Source: Eonycteris spelaea | Taxonomy: Eukaryota; Chordata; Mammalia; Chiroptera; Pteropodidae | DNA length: 64,000 bases | Assembly (NCBI GenBank): GCA_003508835.1 | Contig: PUFA01000285.1 | Span: forward strand, 1,302,001 to 1,366,000 | Direction: 5' to 3' | Shown: in pieces, positions 45,044 to 58,059 of the stretch | How positions within the stretch are numbered: position 1 is the first letter of the stretch | Layout: each line of letters begins with the position of its first letter | Position numbers and translations under genes: made by a program | The notes under the pieces: generated by a model | The model's database searches: none | Told to the model about the DNA's origin: nothing | The model's input: only the letters and a program-made list of their open reading frames with translations

Positions 45044-46280
45044 TTCTTCTCTTTTGATACCCTTTTCGAGTCTTCACAGGGCATCAACCTTATGATCTAC
45101 CCCTTGATCTCCCAGTGTCAGGGACCGATAATTCCACTGTGCAAAGATCTTTGCTGTAGTCTTTCTTTCCACTATAGTATCTATAAGGGAGGTGATTGAC
45201 CAGACAACAAGAGGCAATAGGCAAGGCTGAAGGAAGCAGGTACTGAGGAGGAGGAGAACTACTCCAACTAAGGTCGTAAAACCCCCGAAGGCAGAGAACT
45301 AACCTCCCAAGAGGCTATCAGGGTTCCATCCATGCACGAGCACATGTGTCAGTTTTGTTATCTGCTTGATAAGATCTTCAACTGCCTGGCCCTGGTCATC
45401 TATCTGTATACAACAGTAAGTGAGATTGAATTTCCCACATATGCCTCCTTCTGTCGCCAATAGATAATCCAGTGCCAACCTGTTTGGTAGATGGCATTTC
45501 TCATCTGAATCTACTGATGTGCAAGGAGAGTCAGGGCTTTCCCAGTTTCATTAGTAATGATTTCTAAAACTGCCTACAGTCAGATAATTCAGTTTAACAT
45601 GTAAATGGGGGTATGGTATCCCCATGATACATCTTTTGCCTAAGCGGCAGGCGCATAGTATTGGATTATTCATTCTGGGGGCCACTCATCATTCTTCCAG
45701 TTCTCTATGTGGAGTTCTCTTTTCATCTTTTGCAGGGGTGTGGGACCAGGTGATCAAGCTGTTCCCCCATTTTCAGAGGTAAGAGGAAAAAGGATGGTTT
45801 TGTCATGCCTATCCTACAGCTTCCTTCCCAATTGGTGGGAAGGTGGATATAGTCTGTGCTTCCACAAATCCAATAAAGCCCATGTGGGGCTGTCTGGTCT
45901 CAGGCCCTGCCTAGGTTATGCCAGGCTTTAGCTAGTCCTGGGAATCTGGCCAATGGATTTTTTTCTTCTGTTTCTCAGCCAACACTTCATCTGGAGGTGG
46001 CATTATATATATTGTTGACCTGAGCGAATTAAGTTTCTGACTGAGTATTTGAGATTTCCTCCACTCTGGCCAGGCAATATTGTCCAATAAAAGTATGTTC
46101 TAAAATCCATTACCCATCGCTTGAGGTATGTGGGGCCATTATATCTGGCATTATCTGGTTGGAAAAAAATTCAGTAGCTTTCCATGGCCATCTATCTCCC
46201 ACTAGAGTTCCCCTACATACATAACAGGAAGTGACATTCTGAGAAATAAGTACTTGATTGATTGTGACAATGGGACTAGG
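44597..46280 (-). mobile_element. endogenous retrovirus remnant: env region and 3' LTR (minus strand)
   Basis: Read on the minus strand, an env relic (about 46280-45060) is followed by a polypurine tract (AAAAGAGAAGA, about 45044-45056) and an LTR (45043-44597). The transmembrane-subunit region, about 45500-45300, has a GGIC segment followed by a CC pair, as in gamma-like env, and is broken by frameshifts. It does not resemble the ERV at 41480-43366 in LTR sequence, so it is a separate family. No gag or pol in the window. Confidence 0.65.
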
Positions 46281-46888
46281 GGTTCAGATAAGTAGTGGTT
46301 GGCCTCAGCTCCCATCATGGTCCCCACCAAAGGGTCCCAAGCCTGACACTAGTGGCAGCTATTCTCTACCGAGCATATCCAAGCCTAGCACAAGTGGTAA
46401 CCAACTTCGGATCACTTTGTAGCTCCCAAAAGGTGATTACAGCTGGGAATAAACAGTAGCTGATCTTGGCTCACACAAGAGCACCTTCCAAGAGGCTCCA
46501 AAACCAACATACCCAGTGGCCAGCTTCAGATCACACCAGAGCACCACTCAATGAGGTCCACAAGTGACACACCTGAAGGGCACATTTAACTGGCACAAGA
46601 GTCCCACTAAAGCAAACCTTTTTCCATGGAATCAGTCCCTGCACAATAGCTTGTCCACTATAGCCATAACCAGCCTTGTAGTCAGTCAGCATGAGAAACT
46701 ATTTCACCTACTCATGTGCCAACAGCAATCCAGGCTCAACTACAATAGGAGGGCACACACAAACTGCACAAGGGACACCCCTGAAGCAACTGGCTCAGGT
46801 GAACAGGCAGACTATGCCACTGGGCCTCACATATGCCACCTACTACATAAGGTCACTCTGCCAAGACTGGGATACATAACATATCTGC

Positions 46889-47810
46889 CTAATACATAGA
46901 AACAAACACAGGATGTCAGCCAAAATGAGGAGTCAAAGAAATATGTCCCAAGTGAAAGAGCAGGACAAAATCCCAGAAAAAGAACTAAACAAAATGATGA
47001 CAAGCAATCAACCAGATACAGAGTTCAAAATACTGGTTATAAGGATTCTCAAAGAACTCAAGGGAGGAGTATATGAACTCAGCGAGAACCCCCCAAAAGA
47101 GATAAAACCATAATAATGAAATAAAAATTCATTAACTAAAATGAAGAATACATTAGAGGGAAACAATCACAGATCAGATGAGGTAAAGGATTAAATCAGC
47201 GATGTGGAAGACAAAAGCAGAAAACACTCAATCAGAACAGTAAAAAGAAAACAATTTTTTTTTTTAATGAGAATAGTTTGAGGGGCATTTAGGACAAAAT
47301 TGAGCGTACCAACACTCACATCATAGTGGTACCAGAGAAGAGAGATAGAGTGCAAGGGATTGAAAATCTATTTGCGGAAATAATGACTGAAAATGTCCCT
47401 AACCTGTGAAACGAAATAGACATACAAGTCTAGAAAGGACAAAGTTCCAAAAAAAGATGAATCCAAAGAGGCCCATGCCAAGGCATATCATAATTAAAAT
47501 GCCAAAGATTAAAGACAATGAAAGAATCTTAAAAATAGCAAGAGAAAAGTGGTTAATTTTGTCCACAGAGCTCTTATAAGACTATCAGCTAAATTTCCCA
47601 ACAGAAGCTTTGCAAGCCAGAAGGAATAGGCATGAACTATTCTGTGATGAAAAGCAAAGACCTACAATCAAGATTACTCTAACCAACAAGACTCATTTAG
47701 AATCAAAGGAGAGATAAAGTGTTTCTGAGACAGAAAAGAAACACTAAAGGAGTTTATCACTAATAAACCAGTAACACATAAAATGGTAAAGGGACTACTT
47801 TAAGTAGAAA
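46889..47810 (+). pseudogene. L1 ORF1p pseudogene
   Basis: Start near AAACAAACACAGGATG; open for 66 codons at 46913-47113 (MSAKMRSQRNMSQVKEQDK), then broken. The end GGAGTTTATCACTAATAAACC lies near 47748-47768 and the relic stop is at about 47802. Confidence 0.65.
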
Positions 47811-48295
47811 AGAACAAATTAAAAATATGAATGAGAAAATATACAAAAGAAGAAAATGCTCATTGACAAAGGCAAACACTTAGTAAAAGCAGTGGATCAA
47901 CCAAAAATTGATCTAGTACAAAGATTAAAAGGCAAAAGTAGGAAGGAAGATCATGTGTAATTATAACAATAAATTAGGGAATACAGGTAAACACATATAC
48001 ACACATAGGGAGTAAAATGACTAAACGTATATGAAAGGGGGAGAGAAAAATTATAGTGATTTTAGAATGTGTTCAAACTTAAGCAACCATCGACTTAAAA
48101 TAAACTGCTATAAACATAACTTCATATATATGAGGCAAATGGTAACCACAAATCAAAAATTTACAAACATATAAAGAAATAAAAAGAAAGGAATCCAAAA
48201 GCCCTGTAGAATGCCATCAACATAAAGAAGAGAGTAAGAAAACTTAAAAAAAAATAGGAAAAAACTACAAAAACAATCAGAAAATTATAAAATGG

Positions 48296-49878
48296 CAGTA
48301 ATTCCATCAAAGTGTCTATCAATAACTACTTTAAATGTAAATGGACTAAATGCTCCAATCAAAAAATATAGAGTGAATGAATAGATAAAAAGAAAACTCG
48401 TACACATGGTGCTTACAAGATAAGATATCCACTTCATATCAAAAGACACATACACACTGAAAGTAAAGAAATGGAAGAAGATCGTTTATGCAAATAAAAA
48501 TGGAATAAAAGGTGGGTAGCAATACTTACATTAAACAAAATAGGCTTTAAAACAAAGGTTGTAACAAGAGACAAAGAAGGACATTTCATAATAATAAAGG
48601 AATTGATCCAAACAAAGGATATAACTCATAAACATATAACTCATAAATATCTATGCACCCAACAGAGCAGCTATAAAGCAAATATTGACACCCACAGCCC
48701 CCACAAAAGGAGAGAGATCAATAAAATAAAGTAGAAGTAGAGGATTTTAATATCTCATTGACATCAACGGATATGTTGTCCAGAGAGAAAATCAACATGG
48801 AAACAGTGGCCTTAAATGACACATTAGACAAGATAGACTGTTGGTTTTAGGACATTTCACCTCAGAGCAGCAGGATATACGCTCTTTTCAAGTGTACATG
48901 GAACATTTTCCAAGATAGGCCACATATTAGGCCAAAAAATGAGTCTTAATAAATTTAAGAAGATGCGAGTCATATCAAGCATTTTCTCCAATTACAGTGG
49001 TGTGATGCTAGAAATCAATTATAGAATGAAAACTGAAAACACCCAAACATGTGGAGGCTAAATAACATGTTACTAAACAATGAATGGTTTAACAAAAAGA
49101 TCAAGGAAGAAATCAAAAGATACCTTGAGACAATGAAAGTTAAGACACAACATCCCAAAATGTATGGAACACAGTCAAAGAAGTTCAAAGAGGGTAGGTC
49201 ATAGCAGTACAGGTCTACTGCAAGAAACAAGAAAAATCTAAAAAAAAAAAAAAAAACCTGAACACTATGTAACCCAACACCTAAAGGAACTAGAAAAAAC
49301 AGCACAATGTGAGTAGAAAGAAGGAAATAATAAAGATCAGAAGAGAATTAAATGAAATAGAATCTAAAAAATCAATACAAAAGATCAATGAAACCAAGAG
49401 ATGTTTCTTTGAAAAGATAAACAAAATTAGTAAATATTTAAGTAGACTCAATGAGAAAAAGAGAGAGGGCCCAAGTAAATAAAATCAGAAATGTAAGAGA
49501 AATGACAACTGACACCATAGAAATAAAAAAGATTATAAGAAAATACTACGATCAATTGTGTCAACAAATTGCACAACCTGGAAGAAATGATTAAATGCCC
49601 AGAAACATATAATCTTTCTAGACTGAATCAAGAAGAAACAGAAAATCGTAACAGACTGATAAATACTAACAAAATCATATCTATAATCGAAATTCTCCCA
49701 GCAAACAAATGTTCTGGACTAGAATACTTTACAGGTAAATGTTGCCAAACACTCAAAGTAGAATTAAACCTATCCTTTCTGAAATGATGCCAAAAAATTC
49801 AAGAGGAGAAAAGGCTCCCAAGCTCATTTTATGAGGCCAACATTATCTGATACCAAAACAAACAAAGACACTACAGAA

Positions 49879-49970
<92 letters not shown>

Positions 49971-51635
49971 AAATGGAAGGAAAAGGAAAGGAAGGAAGGA
50001 AGGAAGGAAGGAAGGAAGGAAGGAAGGAAGGAAGGAAGGAAGGAAGGAAAAGTTATAGGCCAATATCCCTGAAGCACATAAATGCAAAAATTCTCAACAA
50101 AATATTAGAAAACTGAATTCAGCAAAAATGAACAAGATCACACACTGTGATCAAGTGGGATTTATTCCTGGGATTCAAGTTTGGTTCTATATCTGCAAAT
50201 CAATTACTATGACATATCACATAAACAAAATGAAGGACAAAATCATATGATTATCTCAATAGATGGAGAAAAGCATTTGACAAAGCCTAACATTCATTTA
50301 GGATAAAAATTCTAAACATAGTGGGAATATAGGGAACATACCTCAACATAATAAAGGCCATATATGACAAAACCACAGGTAACATCATACTCAGAAGTGA
50401 AAAGGTAAAAGGGTTTTCTTAAAATCAGGAACAAGATGAGGATGTTCACTTTCACCACTTTATTCAACAAAGTATTGGAAAAATAATCAGACAACAAAAT
50501 AAATAAAAGGCATCCAAGTTGGAAAGGAAGAAGTAAAATTGTCATTATTTTCACATGACATAATACTATATAGAGAGATCCCTAAAGAGTCCATCAAAAA
50601 CTATCAGAACTGGTGAATGAATTCAGTAAAGTAGCAGGAAATAAAATTAAATATTCAGAAATCTGTTGCATTTTTATACTCCAACAACAAACTATCAGAA
50701 AGAGAAATTAAGCAAACAATCAATTTACACTTGCATCCAAAAAAAATACATAGGAATAAATTTAACCACGGAGGTAAAAGACTGCACTTGGAAATTTATA
50801 AGACACTGAAGAAAGAAACTGAGGAAGATACAAATAGGAAGAATTAACATCATTACAATGTCCATATTACCCAAAGCAACCTACAGATTCAATGCAATCT
50901 CTATCAAAATACTTATGGTACCTTTTACATATCTACAACAAATAGTCCTAAATTTCATGTGGAACCAAAAAGATACTGAATAGCCAAAGCTACCTTGAGA
51001 AGAACAAAGTTGGTGGTATCACTCTACCTGATATCAAACTACACTACGAGGCTTATAGAAATTAAACAGCATGGTACTGATGTAAAAACAGACATAGATC
51101 ATTGGAACTGAATAGAGAGCCCAGAAATAAACCTATGCTTATATGACCAATTAATTTATGACAAAGGAGACATAAGTAATACAATGGGGTTAAGAGATCT
51201 CTTCAATAAGTGGTGTTGGAAAAACTGGACAGGTACATGCAAAAAAAAAAAAAACCCAAACAGGACCACCTTCTTACACCATATACAAGAATAGACTCAC
51301 AAAGGATTAAAGACTTAAAGGTAAGACCCCAAATCATAAAACTTTTGGAAGAAAACACAAACAGTAAACTCTGTGATATTGCTCTTAGAATTTTTTTTTT
51401 TGGTTATGTCTCCTTGAGCAAGGGAAGCTAAAGAAGAAATAATCAAATGAGACTTATCAAAATAAAAAGGTTTTGCATAGCAAAGGAAAACATCAACAAA
51501 ACGAAAAGCCAACCTACTCAATGGAAGAAGATATTTCCCAATGATACATCCAATAAGGGGTTAATATCCAAAATATATGAAAAACTCACACAACTTAACA
51601 AAAGACAAGTATTCCAATTAAAAAATAAGCAGAAG
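48296..51635 (+). pseudogene. L1 ORF2p pseudogene
   Basis: Endonuclease (48296-49100), linker, RT (about 49660-50900) and C-terminal part (to 51635) are recognisable, for example GTCTATCAATAACTACTTTAAATG at the start and CAACAAAACGAAAAGCC near the end. All catalytic blocks are interrupted by stops, frameshifts or the microsatellite. Confidence 0.65.
49876..50050 (+). repeat. (GAAA)n-(GGAA)n compound microsatellite in L1 ORF2
   Basis: About 24 GAAA units (49876-49973), a short spacer AAATGGAAGGAAAAGGAAAG, then about 17 GGAA-type units (to 50050): roughly 175 bases of almost pure purine. It sits exactly where the L1 consensus has an A-rich stretch (compare 52326-52343). Confidence 0.95.
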
Positions 51636-51848
51636 TAGGAAGAATCAACTTTGTTAAAATGGCCGTACTACCCAAAGCAGTCTATATATTTAATGCAATC
51701 TCTATCAAAATACCAATGGCATTTTTCGGAGAGCTAGAACAAATAATCCTAAAATTTATATGGAGCCACAGAAAAACCCAAATGGCCATGGCAATCTTAA
51801 GAAAGAAAAACAAAGTTGGAGCTATCACACTACCTGATATCAAACTAT
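51636..51848 (+). mobile_element. short L1 ORF2 fragment
   Basis: A 63-codon open frame (51659-51850; [20 protein letters not shown]) is well kept and corresponds to the ORF2 region after the RT. It overlaps in identity with sequence at 50860-51060 of the preceding L1, so it is a separate piece. Confidence 0.65.
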
Positions 51849-52070
51849 AAAGGACAGAGCCTGAATAAATAAAATATATGAAAGAGAAAATACAACTGAC
51901 ACCACAAATACAAAGAATCATTAAAGAATACTATGAACAATTACATGCTAACAAATTCAAAAATCTAAAAAATGAATAAATTTCTAGAAGTACATAACCT
52001 TCCAAGACTGAACCCGGAAGAAATACAAAATCTAAAGAGACAAATTACTAGCAATGAAATTGAAGCAGTA

Positions 52071-52128
52071 TTTGTTAACTAATGTCACCATAATAAAAAT
52101 TAATAATAATAATAATAATAATAATAAA
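52071..52128 (+). mobile_element. extremely short 5'-truncated L1 insertion
   Basis: Only the last bases of an L1 3' end (TTTGTTAACTAATGTCACC, then ATAATAAAAATT) plus an (AAT)n tail. Perfect apart from one base, the 15-base duplicates GAAATTGAAGCAGTA (52056-52070) and GAAATTGAAGAAGTA (52129-52143) flank it. Confidence 0.8.
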
Positions 52129-52423
52129 GAAATTGAAGAAGTAATCAAAACACTCTCAACACATAAAAGTCCAGGACCAGATGGCTTCACAGGTGAATTC
52201 TACCAAACATTCAAAGAAGAATGAATACCTATTCTTAAACAATTTCAAAAATTGAAGAGAAAGGAATGCTTTCAAACTAATTTTATGAAGCCAGCATTAT
52301 CCTGATACCCAAACCAGACAAAGACATTACAAAAAAAGAAAACTACAGGCCAATATCTGTGATGAATATAGATGTAAAAATTCTTAACGAAATATGAGCA
52401 AACTGAACTCAACAATATATTAA

Positions 52424-52933
52424 CCCATTTCCCATTTAGAAAAAAATGTGCAGCTCGCTGTCAGCGTTAATTTAATTTTACATAAACATGCTTTTTGAGG
52501 CTGAAGCAAATCTGACTGGTTTTCATGTGAAAATAAAACATAAAAACTGTTCTAGGAATTATTTCTAAACAGAACTTGTCTCTAATCCTAATGTAACAAA
52601 AATGTATACATAAATTGGATTCATCAAATGAATTTTGGCTAACAACTGTTCAAGAACAATGTTAACATCATACATAGAAATGATACATTTCTTAGTATTT
52701 AACATTTTTGGCAATTACCACTACTAATAACAGAATGCTATAAATAGAATGATGTCATTTGTTTCCAAAGACTATCCATATTCTAGAGCAATGTGAAAAT
52801 AATAATAAAAGCGAGATATTTCATAGTAAACTTCAGGGGTAAGGTTAGGACTGTAATCTGTGTGGTATCTCTGGGTAAATGCTGCACCTTCAACTGCCGC
52901 AAGTGAGTATGCTCAGGGCAAACGAGAAATGAG
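52424..52933. mobile_element. piggyBac-like MITE with TTAA duplicates
   Basis: A 510-bp insertion in L1 ORF2 flanked by TTAA (52420-52423 and 52934-52937). Ends CCCATTTCCCATTTAG and, inverted, CTCATTTCTCGTTTGC agree at 12 of 16 positions. Removing it with one TTAA restores the L1 reading (CAACAATATATTAAAAGAAA). No transposase frame inside, so nonautonomous. TTAA target duplication and CCY-type ends are the hallmarks of piggyBac. Confidence 0.85.
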
Positions 52934-53004
52934 TTAAAAGAAATATACACCATAACCAAGTGGGATTCCTTTTAGGAATGCAAGGATAGTTCAACACACA
53001 TAAA

Positions 53005-53391
53005 TTGATCAATGTGATATATCACATTAACAAAATAAATAATAAAAACCATATGATCATCTCAATAGATGCAGAAAGAGCATTTGACAAAACTCAACAT
53101 CCTTTTATGATAAAAACTCACAACAAAGTGGATATAGAGGGAACATGCCTCAATATAATAAGGGCCATAAACGACAAACCCACAGCTAACTTAATACTCA
53201 ATGGTGAAAAGCTGAACGCCTTTCTTCTAAGACCAGGAGCAAGACAAGGATGTCCTCTTTCATCACTTTTATTCAACATAATATTAGAAGTCCTAGCTAT
53301 AGCAATCAGACAACAAAAAGAAATAAAAGGCATTTGCATTGGAAAAGAAGAAGTAAAACTGTTATTATTTGCTGATGGCATGATTATATAG
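53005..53391 (+). pseudogene. L1 ORF2p reverse transcriptase fragment
   Basis: Open for 128 codons, the longest L1 frame here. It covers the RT palm with [10 protein letters not shown] (first catalytic Asp) and [20 protein letters not shown]. The YADD/FADD-type box reads FADG, so the second catalytic Asp is Gly. Both that change and the stop after it make it inactive. Confidence 0.8.
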
Positions 53392-55179
53392 AGAGAGAAT
53401 CCTAAAGAGCCCACCAAAAATATTAGAACTAATAAATGACTTCAGTAAAGTTGCAGGATACAGAATTAAAGTAACAAGCTGTTGTGTTTCTATACACCAA
53501 TAATGAAAAATTAGAAAAAAAAATTAAGGAAACGATCCCATTTATAATTGCATCAAAAAGTATAAAATACAAGAATACATTGATCCAAAAAGCTGAAAGA
53601 CCTGTACTCTGAAGGCTGTGCAATAATGAAGAAATTGAACAAAATATAAATAAATGGAATATAACTTGCTCTTGGATTGGAAGAATTAATATTGTTAAAA
53701 TGTCCTTGGTATCTAAAGTAATACATAGAGTCAATGCAATCCTTATCAGATACCAAAGGCAGTCTTCTCAAAATTAGAATTATGAATCCTAAAATTTATA
53801 TGAAACCACAAAAGACCTAGAATAACCAAAGAAATCTTGAGAAAGAACAAAAAGATATTATGCTGCTCAACAGCAAACTATATTACAAAACTATAATAAT
53901 CAGAACAGTACTGGCATTGAAACAGATAGATCAATGAAATAGAATAGAGAGCCGAAAAATAAATCCCCACTATTATAGTCAATTAATCTACGACAAAGGA
54001 GGCAAGGATATACAATGAGATAAAGACAGCTTCTTCAATAAGTAATGTTAAAAAAAAAAAACAGGACAGATACATACAAAAAATGAAACTGGATCACTCT
54101 TTTACACCATATATGAAGGTAAACTCAAAATAAATTAAAGACTTAAATGTAAGACCCCAAATCATAAAACTCTTAGAAGAAAACATCTGGAGTAAACTCT
54201 TTGACGTCAATCTTAGCAATATTTTTTTGAATACATCTTCTCAAGCGAGTGAAACAAACAAAAAATAATAAATAAATGGACTGCATCAAAATTAAAAGTT
54301 TTTGCACAACGAATGAATCTATCAACAAAATGAAAAGACAACCTACTGAATGGGAGGAGATACTAGCAAACAATACATCTAACAAGGAGTTAATAACTAA
54401 AATATATAAAGAACTCATACAACTTAATAACAACAACATAAAAAGTTGTCAGAGGACTCGAATAAAATGATATACAGATGGCCAAGAGACATATGAAAAG
54501 ATGCTCAACATCACTAACCATCAGAGAAATGCAAATCAAACCACAATGAGATACCACCTCACACTTGTCCGAATGGCTGTCATCAATAAATCAATAAATA
54601 ACAAGTGCTGATGAAGAAAAGTGAACCATCATGCACTATTGGTAGGATTGTAAATTAGTGCAGCCACTATGGAAATCAGTATGAAGATTCCTCAAAAAAT
54701 AAAAAATAGAACTGCCATATGATCCACTAATTCCACTCTTTGTTATTTATCTGAAGAAAACAATGCTAATTCAAAAAGATATATATAGCTCTATGATCAT
54801 TGCAGCATTATTTACAATAGCCAATATATAGAAGCAACCTAAGTGTCTATCAATAGATGAATGGATAAAGAAGACATGATATATAGCTCACATATATATC
54901 ATTTTATATATGTATAATATATACATATATATATAAAATGGAGTATTATTCATCAATAAAAAAATGAAATCTTGCCATTTGCAACAACATAAATGGACAT
55001 GGAAGGTATTACGCTTAGTGAAATAAGTCAAAGACAAATACTGTATCTCTTATATGTGGAATCTAAAAAAACAAAATAAGTGAATAAACAAAACAAAACA
55101 GAAACAGGCTCATAGATACAGAGAACAAGCTGATGATTGCCAAAGGGGAGGGAGTGGTGGGATAAAAAAATTTTTTTTT

Positions 55180-56340
55180 TAATTTTATAACATTATTTAA
55201 AACATGAAGGATGAATAAATATCACAAAATCTGAAGAAAATATATATAGGACAAATTTTTATGACCTTGGATTTTGCAGTGGTTTTTAAGTATGAAAAAG
55301 CACAGTATCAAAAGCATGGTAAGAAAAGAAAAAATACATTTGTTGAACTTCATCATAGTTATAAAACTGTGAATCAAAAAACATTATCAAGAGAATAAAA
55401 AGGCAACCCTCAGAATGGGAGAAAATATTTGTAAATCATATATCTGATGAGATTAATATTCAGAATATGTAAAGAATTACTACAACTCAATAATAACAAC
55501 AAAATAAAAACAACCCAATTCAAAAATGGGCAAAAGGCCTGAATAGACATTTCTTCAAAGGAGATATACACAAGATTAAAAAAGCACATGGAAAAATGCT
55601 CAACATCATTAAAAATCACCCAACATTGTTAGTCATCAGGGAAGTATAAGTTAAATCTATATTTCACACCCACACACCACTACACATTCATCAGAATGGC
55701 TAAAATTAAAATGACTGATAGCATTAAAGTTTTGTGAGGATGTGGAGCAACTGGACCTCTCATGCATTGTTGGTGGAAACTTGAAATGGGACAACCATGT
55801 AGGAAAAGGTCTGGGAATTTCTTATAAAACTAATCACATAAGTACCCTATGGTAGAGTTCTAATCTTTGACATGTACTGAGAGAAATGAAAAGATATCTT
55901 CACAAAAAGACTTCCCAATAATGTTCAGAGTCACTCTATTCATAATAGCCCCCAAATTGGAAATAGTCCTAGTAGCTCTCAATATGAGAATGGTCAAACT
56001 ATGGTGAATTCATTCATTGGTATACTACTCAGTAAAAAAGTACAAATTACCATTATCCACAACAAAAAATGTTAATCTCAAAAACTTTTTCCTGAGTGAA
56101 AGAAGCCTTATACAAAGGAGGCATAGTATATGATTCCATTTGTATGAACTTTTAGAAGAGGCAAAACAAATCTATGTTGGAAAAAATCAGAACAGTAGAT
56201 GCCTCTGGGAAATTGTAGATGGAGACTGAATGAATAGGAAAGAGCATAAGGATACTTCCTAGGTTATGTTAACATTCTATATCTTTATATATGTTGGTTA
56301 TGTACATGTGTGGTTTTGTTAAAGTACAGAATATGCAACC
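55180..56340 (+). mobile_element. old L1M ORF2 end and 3'UTR
   Basis: Shows AAAATGGGCAAAAGGCCTGAATAG, ATTCTATTCATAATAGCCCCC type phrases and CTGAGTGAAAGAAGCC in order. Older and more decayed than the previous L1. Confidence 0.7.
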
Positions 56341-56359
56341 TATTATTTGTGAATTTCAT

Positions 56360-58050
56360 TGTACATAGTATTTTCCCATTTTTATTGTGATAAAATGTAC
56401 ATAACACAAAATTTGTCATTTTAACCATTTTTAGTGTACAATTAGTGTCATTACATTCACAATGTTGTGCAGCCATGACCACTATCTACAAACCAAATTT
56501 TTCATCTCCCCAAACAGAGATAACAGAAATTCTATACTCATAAGCAATAACTCTCCACTTACTTCTACCCTACTCCCTGGTAACCTCTAAACTACTCTCT
56601 GGTAACCTCTAAACTATTCTTTATCTCTATGAATTTGCTTATTGTAGATGTCAGGAGCTCATCTCAGCTAGGAGAGAGAGAGCTGAGCTGTCAGGCATTG
56701 GAGCAGATGACTAAAGCAATGAGCTCAAACTGAAAGTGTTGATATTTATGCACTTTCTATGATGATATAAGCAGGAATCTAATATTGGAGAAGACACCGA
56801 TGCTCCCTGTTCCATTTTTCCTGGTGAAATGGTGTACTTGTTGAGAGTCAGGTGGATCATCACAGGCCTGGGGCATTGTCTTACTGTTGAGGGAAACCTG
56901 ACAAAAGGCAGTTTTATGAATCCTGATCAGGGGGAAGGGGAGAGAAGAAGGCTCAGAGTGTTAAAGTATTGGGCACTAAATCAAAATGAGGAATTGCTTT
57001 CCAGGCTCTCCCTAATCCCCCAAAGGAGGCCTCAGAGAGGCACCTGGAGAAGATCCTTGCTTAAGGTCTCAGGTAAAGAGACCTAGGAATGAAGCCATCA
57101 GGACTAGGAATGAAAATAGGTGAGGAGCATGGCTGGCTAGGGAGCCTGAGTCCCTGACTGCAACTCCCCTCAGAGACCTTAGTGCACCATCTGAGCCCCA
57201 AGCCTGATGTGGGGAAGGCAGCTCCCACCCCCCAAAACCCCATCCTCCTCCCAATCATCCACCAGTACACCCCGCCCAACTCCCAGGACTGCCCAGAAAA
57301 ACGTTTGTAATTAGTTAGGCCTGAAACGTCACCAAAAGTTTTTAATCAGGAGCAGGACTCCTCATTAGATATTTAAAATAAGAATCTTACAATATCTGTC
57401 CATTTGTGTCTGGCTTATTTCCCTTAGCATAATGTTTTCATGGTTCATCCATCTTGTAGCATGTGTCAAAACTTTGTTCTTTTTTGTGGATGAGTATTAT
57501 TTCATTGTATGTATACACATTTGATTATCCATTCATTGATTGATGGACATTTGAGTTGTTTCCATTTATTGGCTATTGTGAATAATGCCACTATGCACAC
57601 CTGTGTAAAATTATTTATTTGAATTGCTGTTTTTAATTCTTTTGGGTATATACAAAGGAGAGGAAATACTGGGTCATATGCAAATTCTATGGTCAACTTT
57701 TTGATAAACTACCAAACTGTTTTCTACAGCAGCTGAACCATTTTACATTCCCACAAGCAATGCATGGAGGTTTCAATTCTTTCACATCATTGCTAACATG
57801 TTATTTTCCTTTTAAAATGATCATTATATCCCTTTTAATAGGTGTGAAGTAGTATCTCATTGTGGTTTGAATTTGCATTTTCCAAATGACTAATGACATT
57901 ATTCCTGTGATTATTATTTTCTAACTACGAATTTATACTTCTTAACCTCTTCACCTTTTTCACCCAGCTCCCCAACTTCCTTTCATCTAGCAATCATCAT
58001 TTTGTTCTCTGTATCTATGAGTCTGTTTTGTTTTGTTTGTTTGTACAATG
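56360..58050 (-). mobile_element. minus-strand L1M 3' region split by an LTR
   Basis: On plus, 56360-56648 and 57365-58050 read as one reversed L1M 3' region (for example TTGTCATTTTAACCATTTTTAG before and GGCTTATTTCCCTTAGCATAATG after). The join at the LTR is clean. Confidence 0.75.
56649..57364. mobile_element. solo LTR (about 716 bp) inserted in L1
   Basis: From TGTCAGGAGCTCATCTCAGC to GCAGGACTCCTCA, with TG...CA ends. Five-base flanks GTAGA (56644-56648) and TTAGA (57365-57369) differ at one base. Interrupts the L1 exactly. Orientation is uncertain; the open frames at 56829-57086 and on the other strand are not recognised as coding. Confidence 0.7.
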
Positions 58051-58059
58051 TAAATAAGA

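Larger units (their letters stand above)
46285..51635 (+). mobile_element. near-full L1, decayed
   Basis: 5'UTR (46285-46880), ORF1 relic (46889-47810), inter-ORF (47811-48295), ORF2 relic (48296-51635) cut near its carboxy end. Microsatellite expansion at 49876-50050 interrupts the RT region. Many stops; no domain is intact. Its length makes it the most complete L1 of the window. Confidence 0.75.
51849..55170 (+). mobile_element. 5'-truncated L1 with MITE and short L1 insertions
   Basis: Starts in the endonuclease-RT linker, continues through RT (52130-52420 and 52934-53400), the C-terminal part (to about 54880) and the 3'UTR (to about 55165). Interrupted by a 58-bp L1 tail (52071-52128) and a piggyBac-like MITE (52424-52933). 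Confidence 0.75.

Noticed and set aside
41480..46280. One provirus with two inverted ends
   Set aside because: The LTRs at 43007 and 44597 are unrelated in sequence, so these are two different elements.
49824..50087. Open frames with KERKKERK and SFFLSFF runs
   Set aside because: Translation of the GAAA/GGAA repeat.
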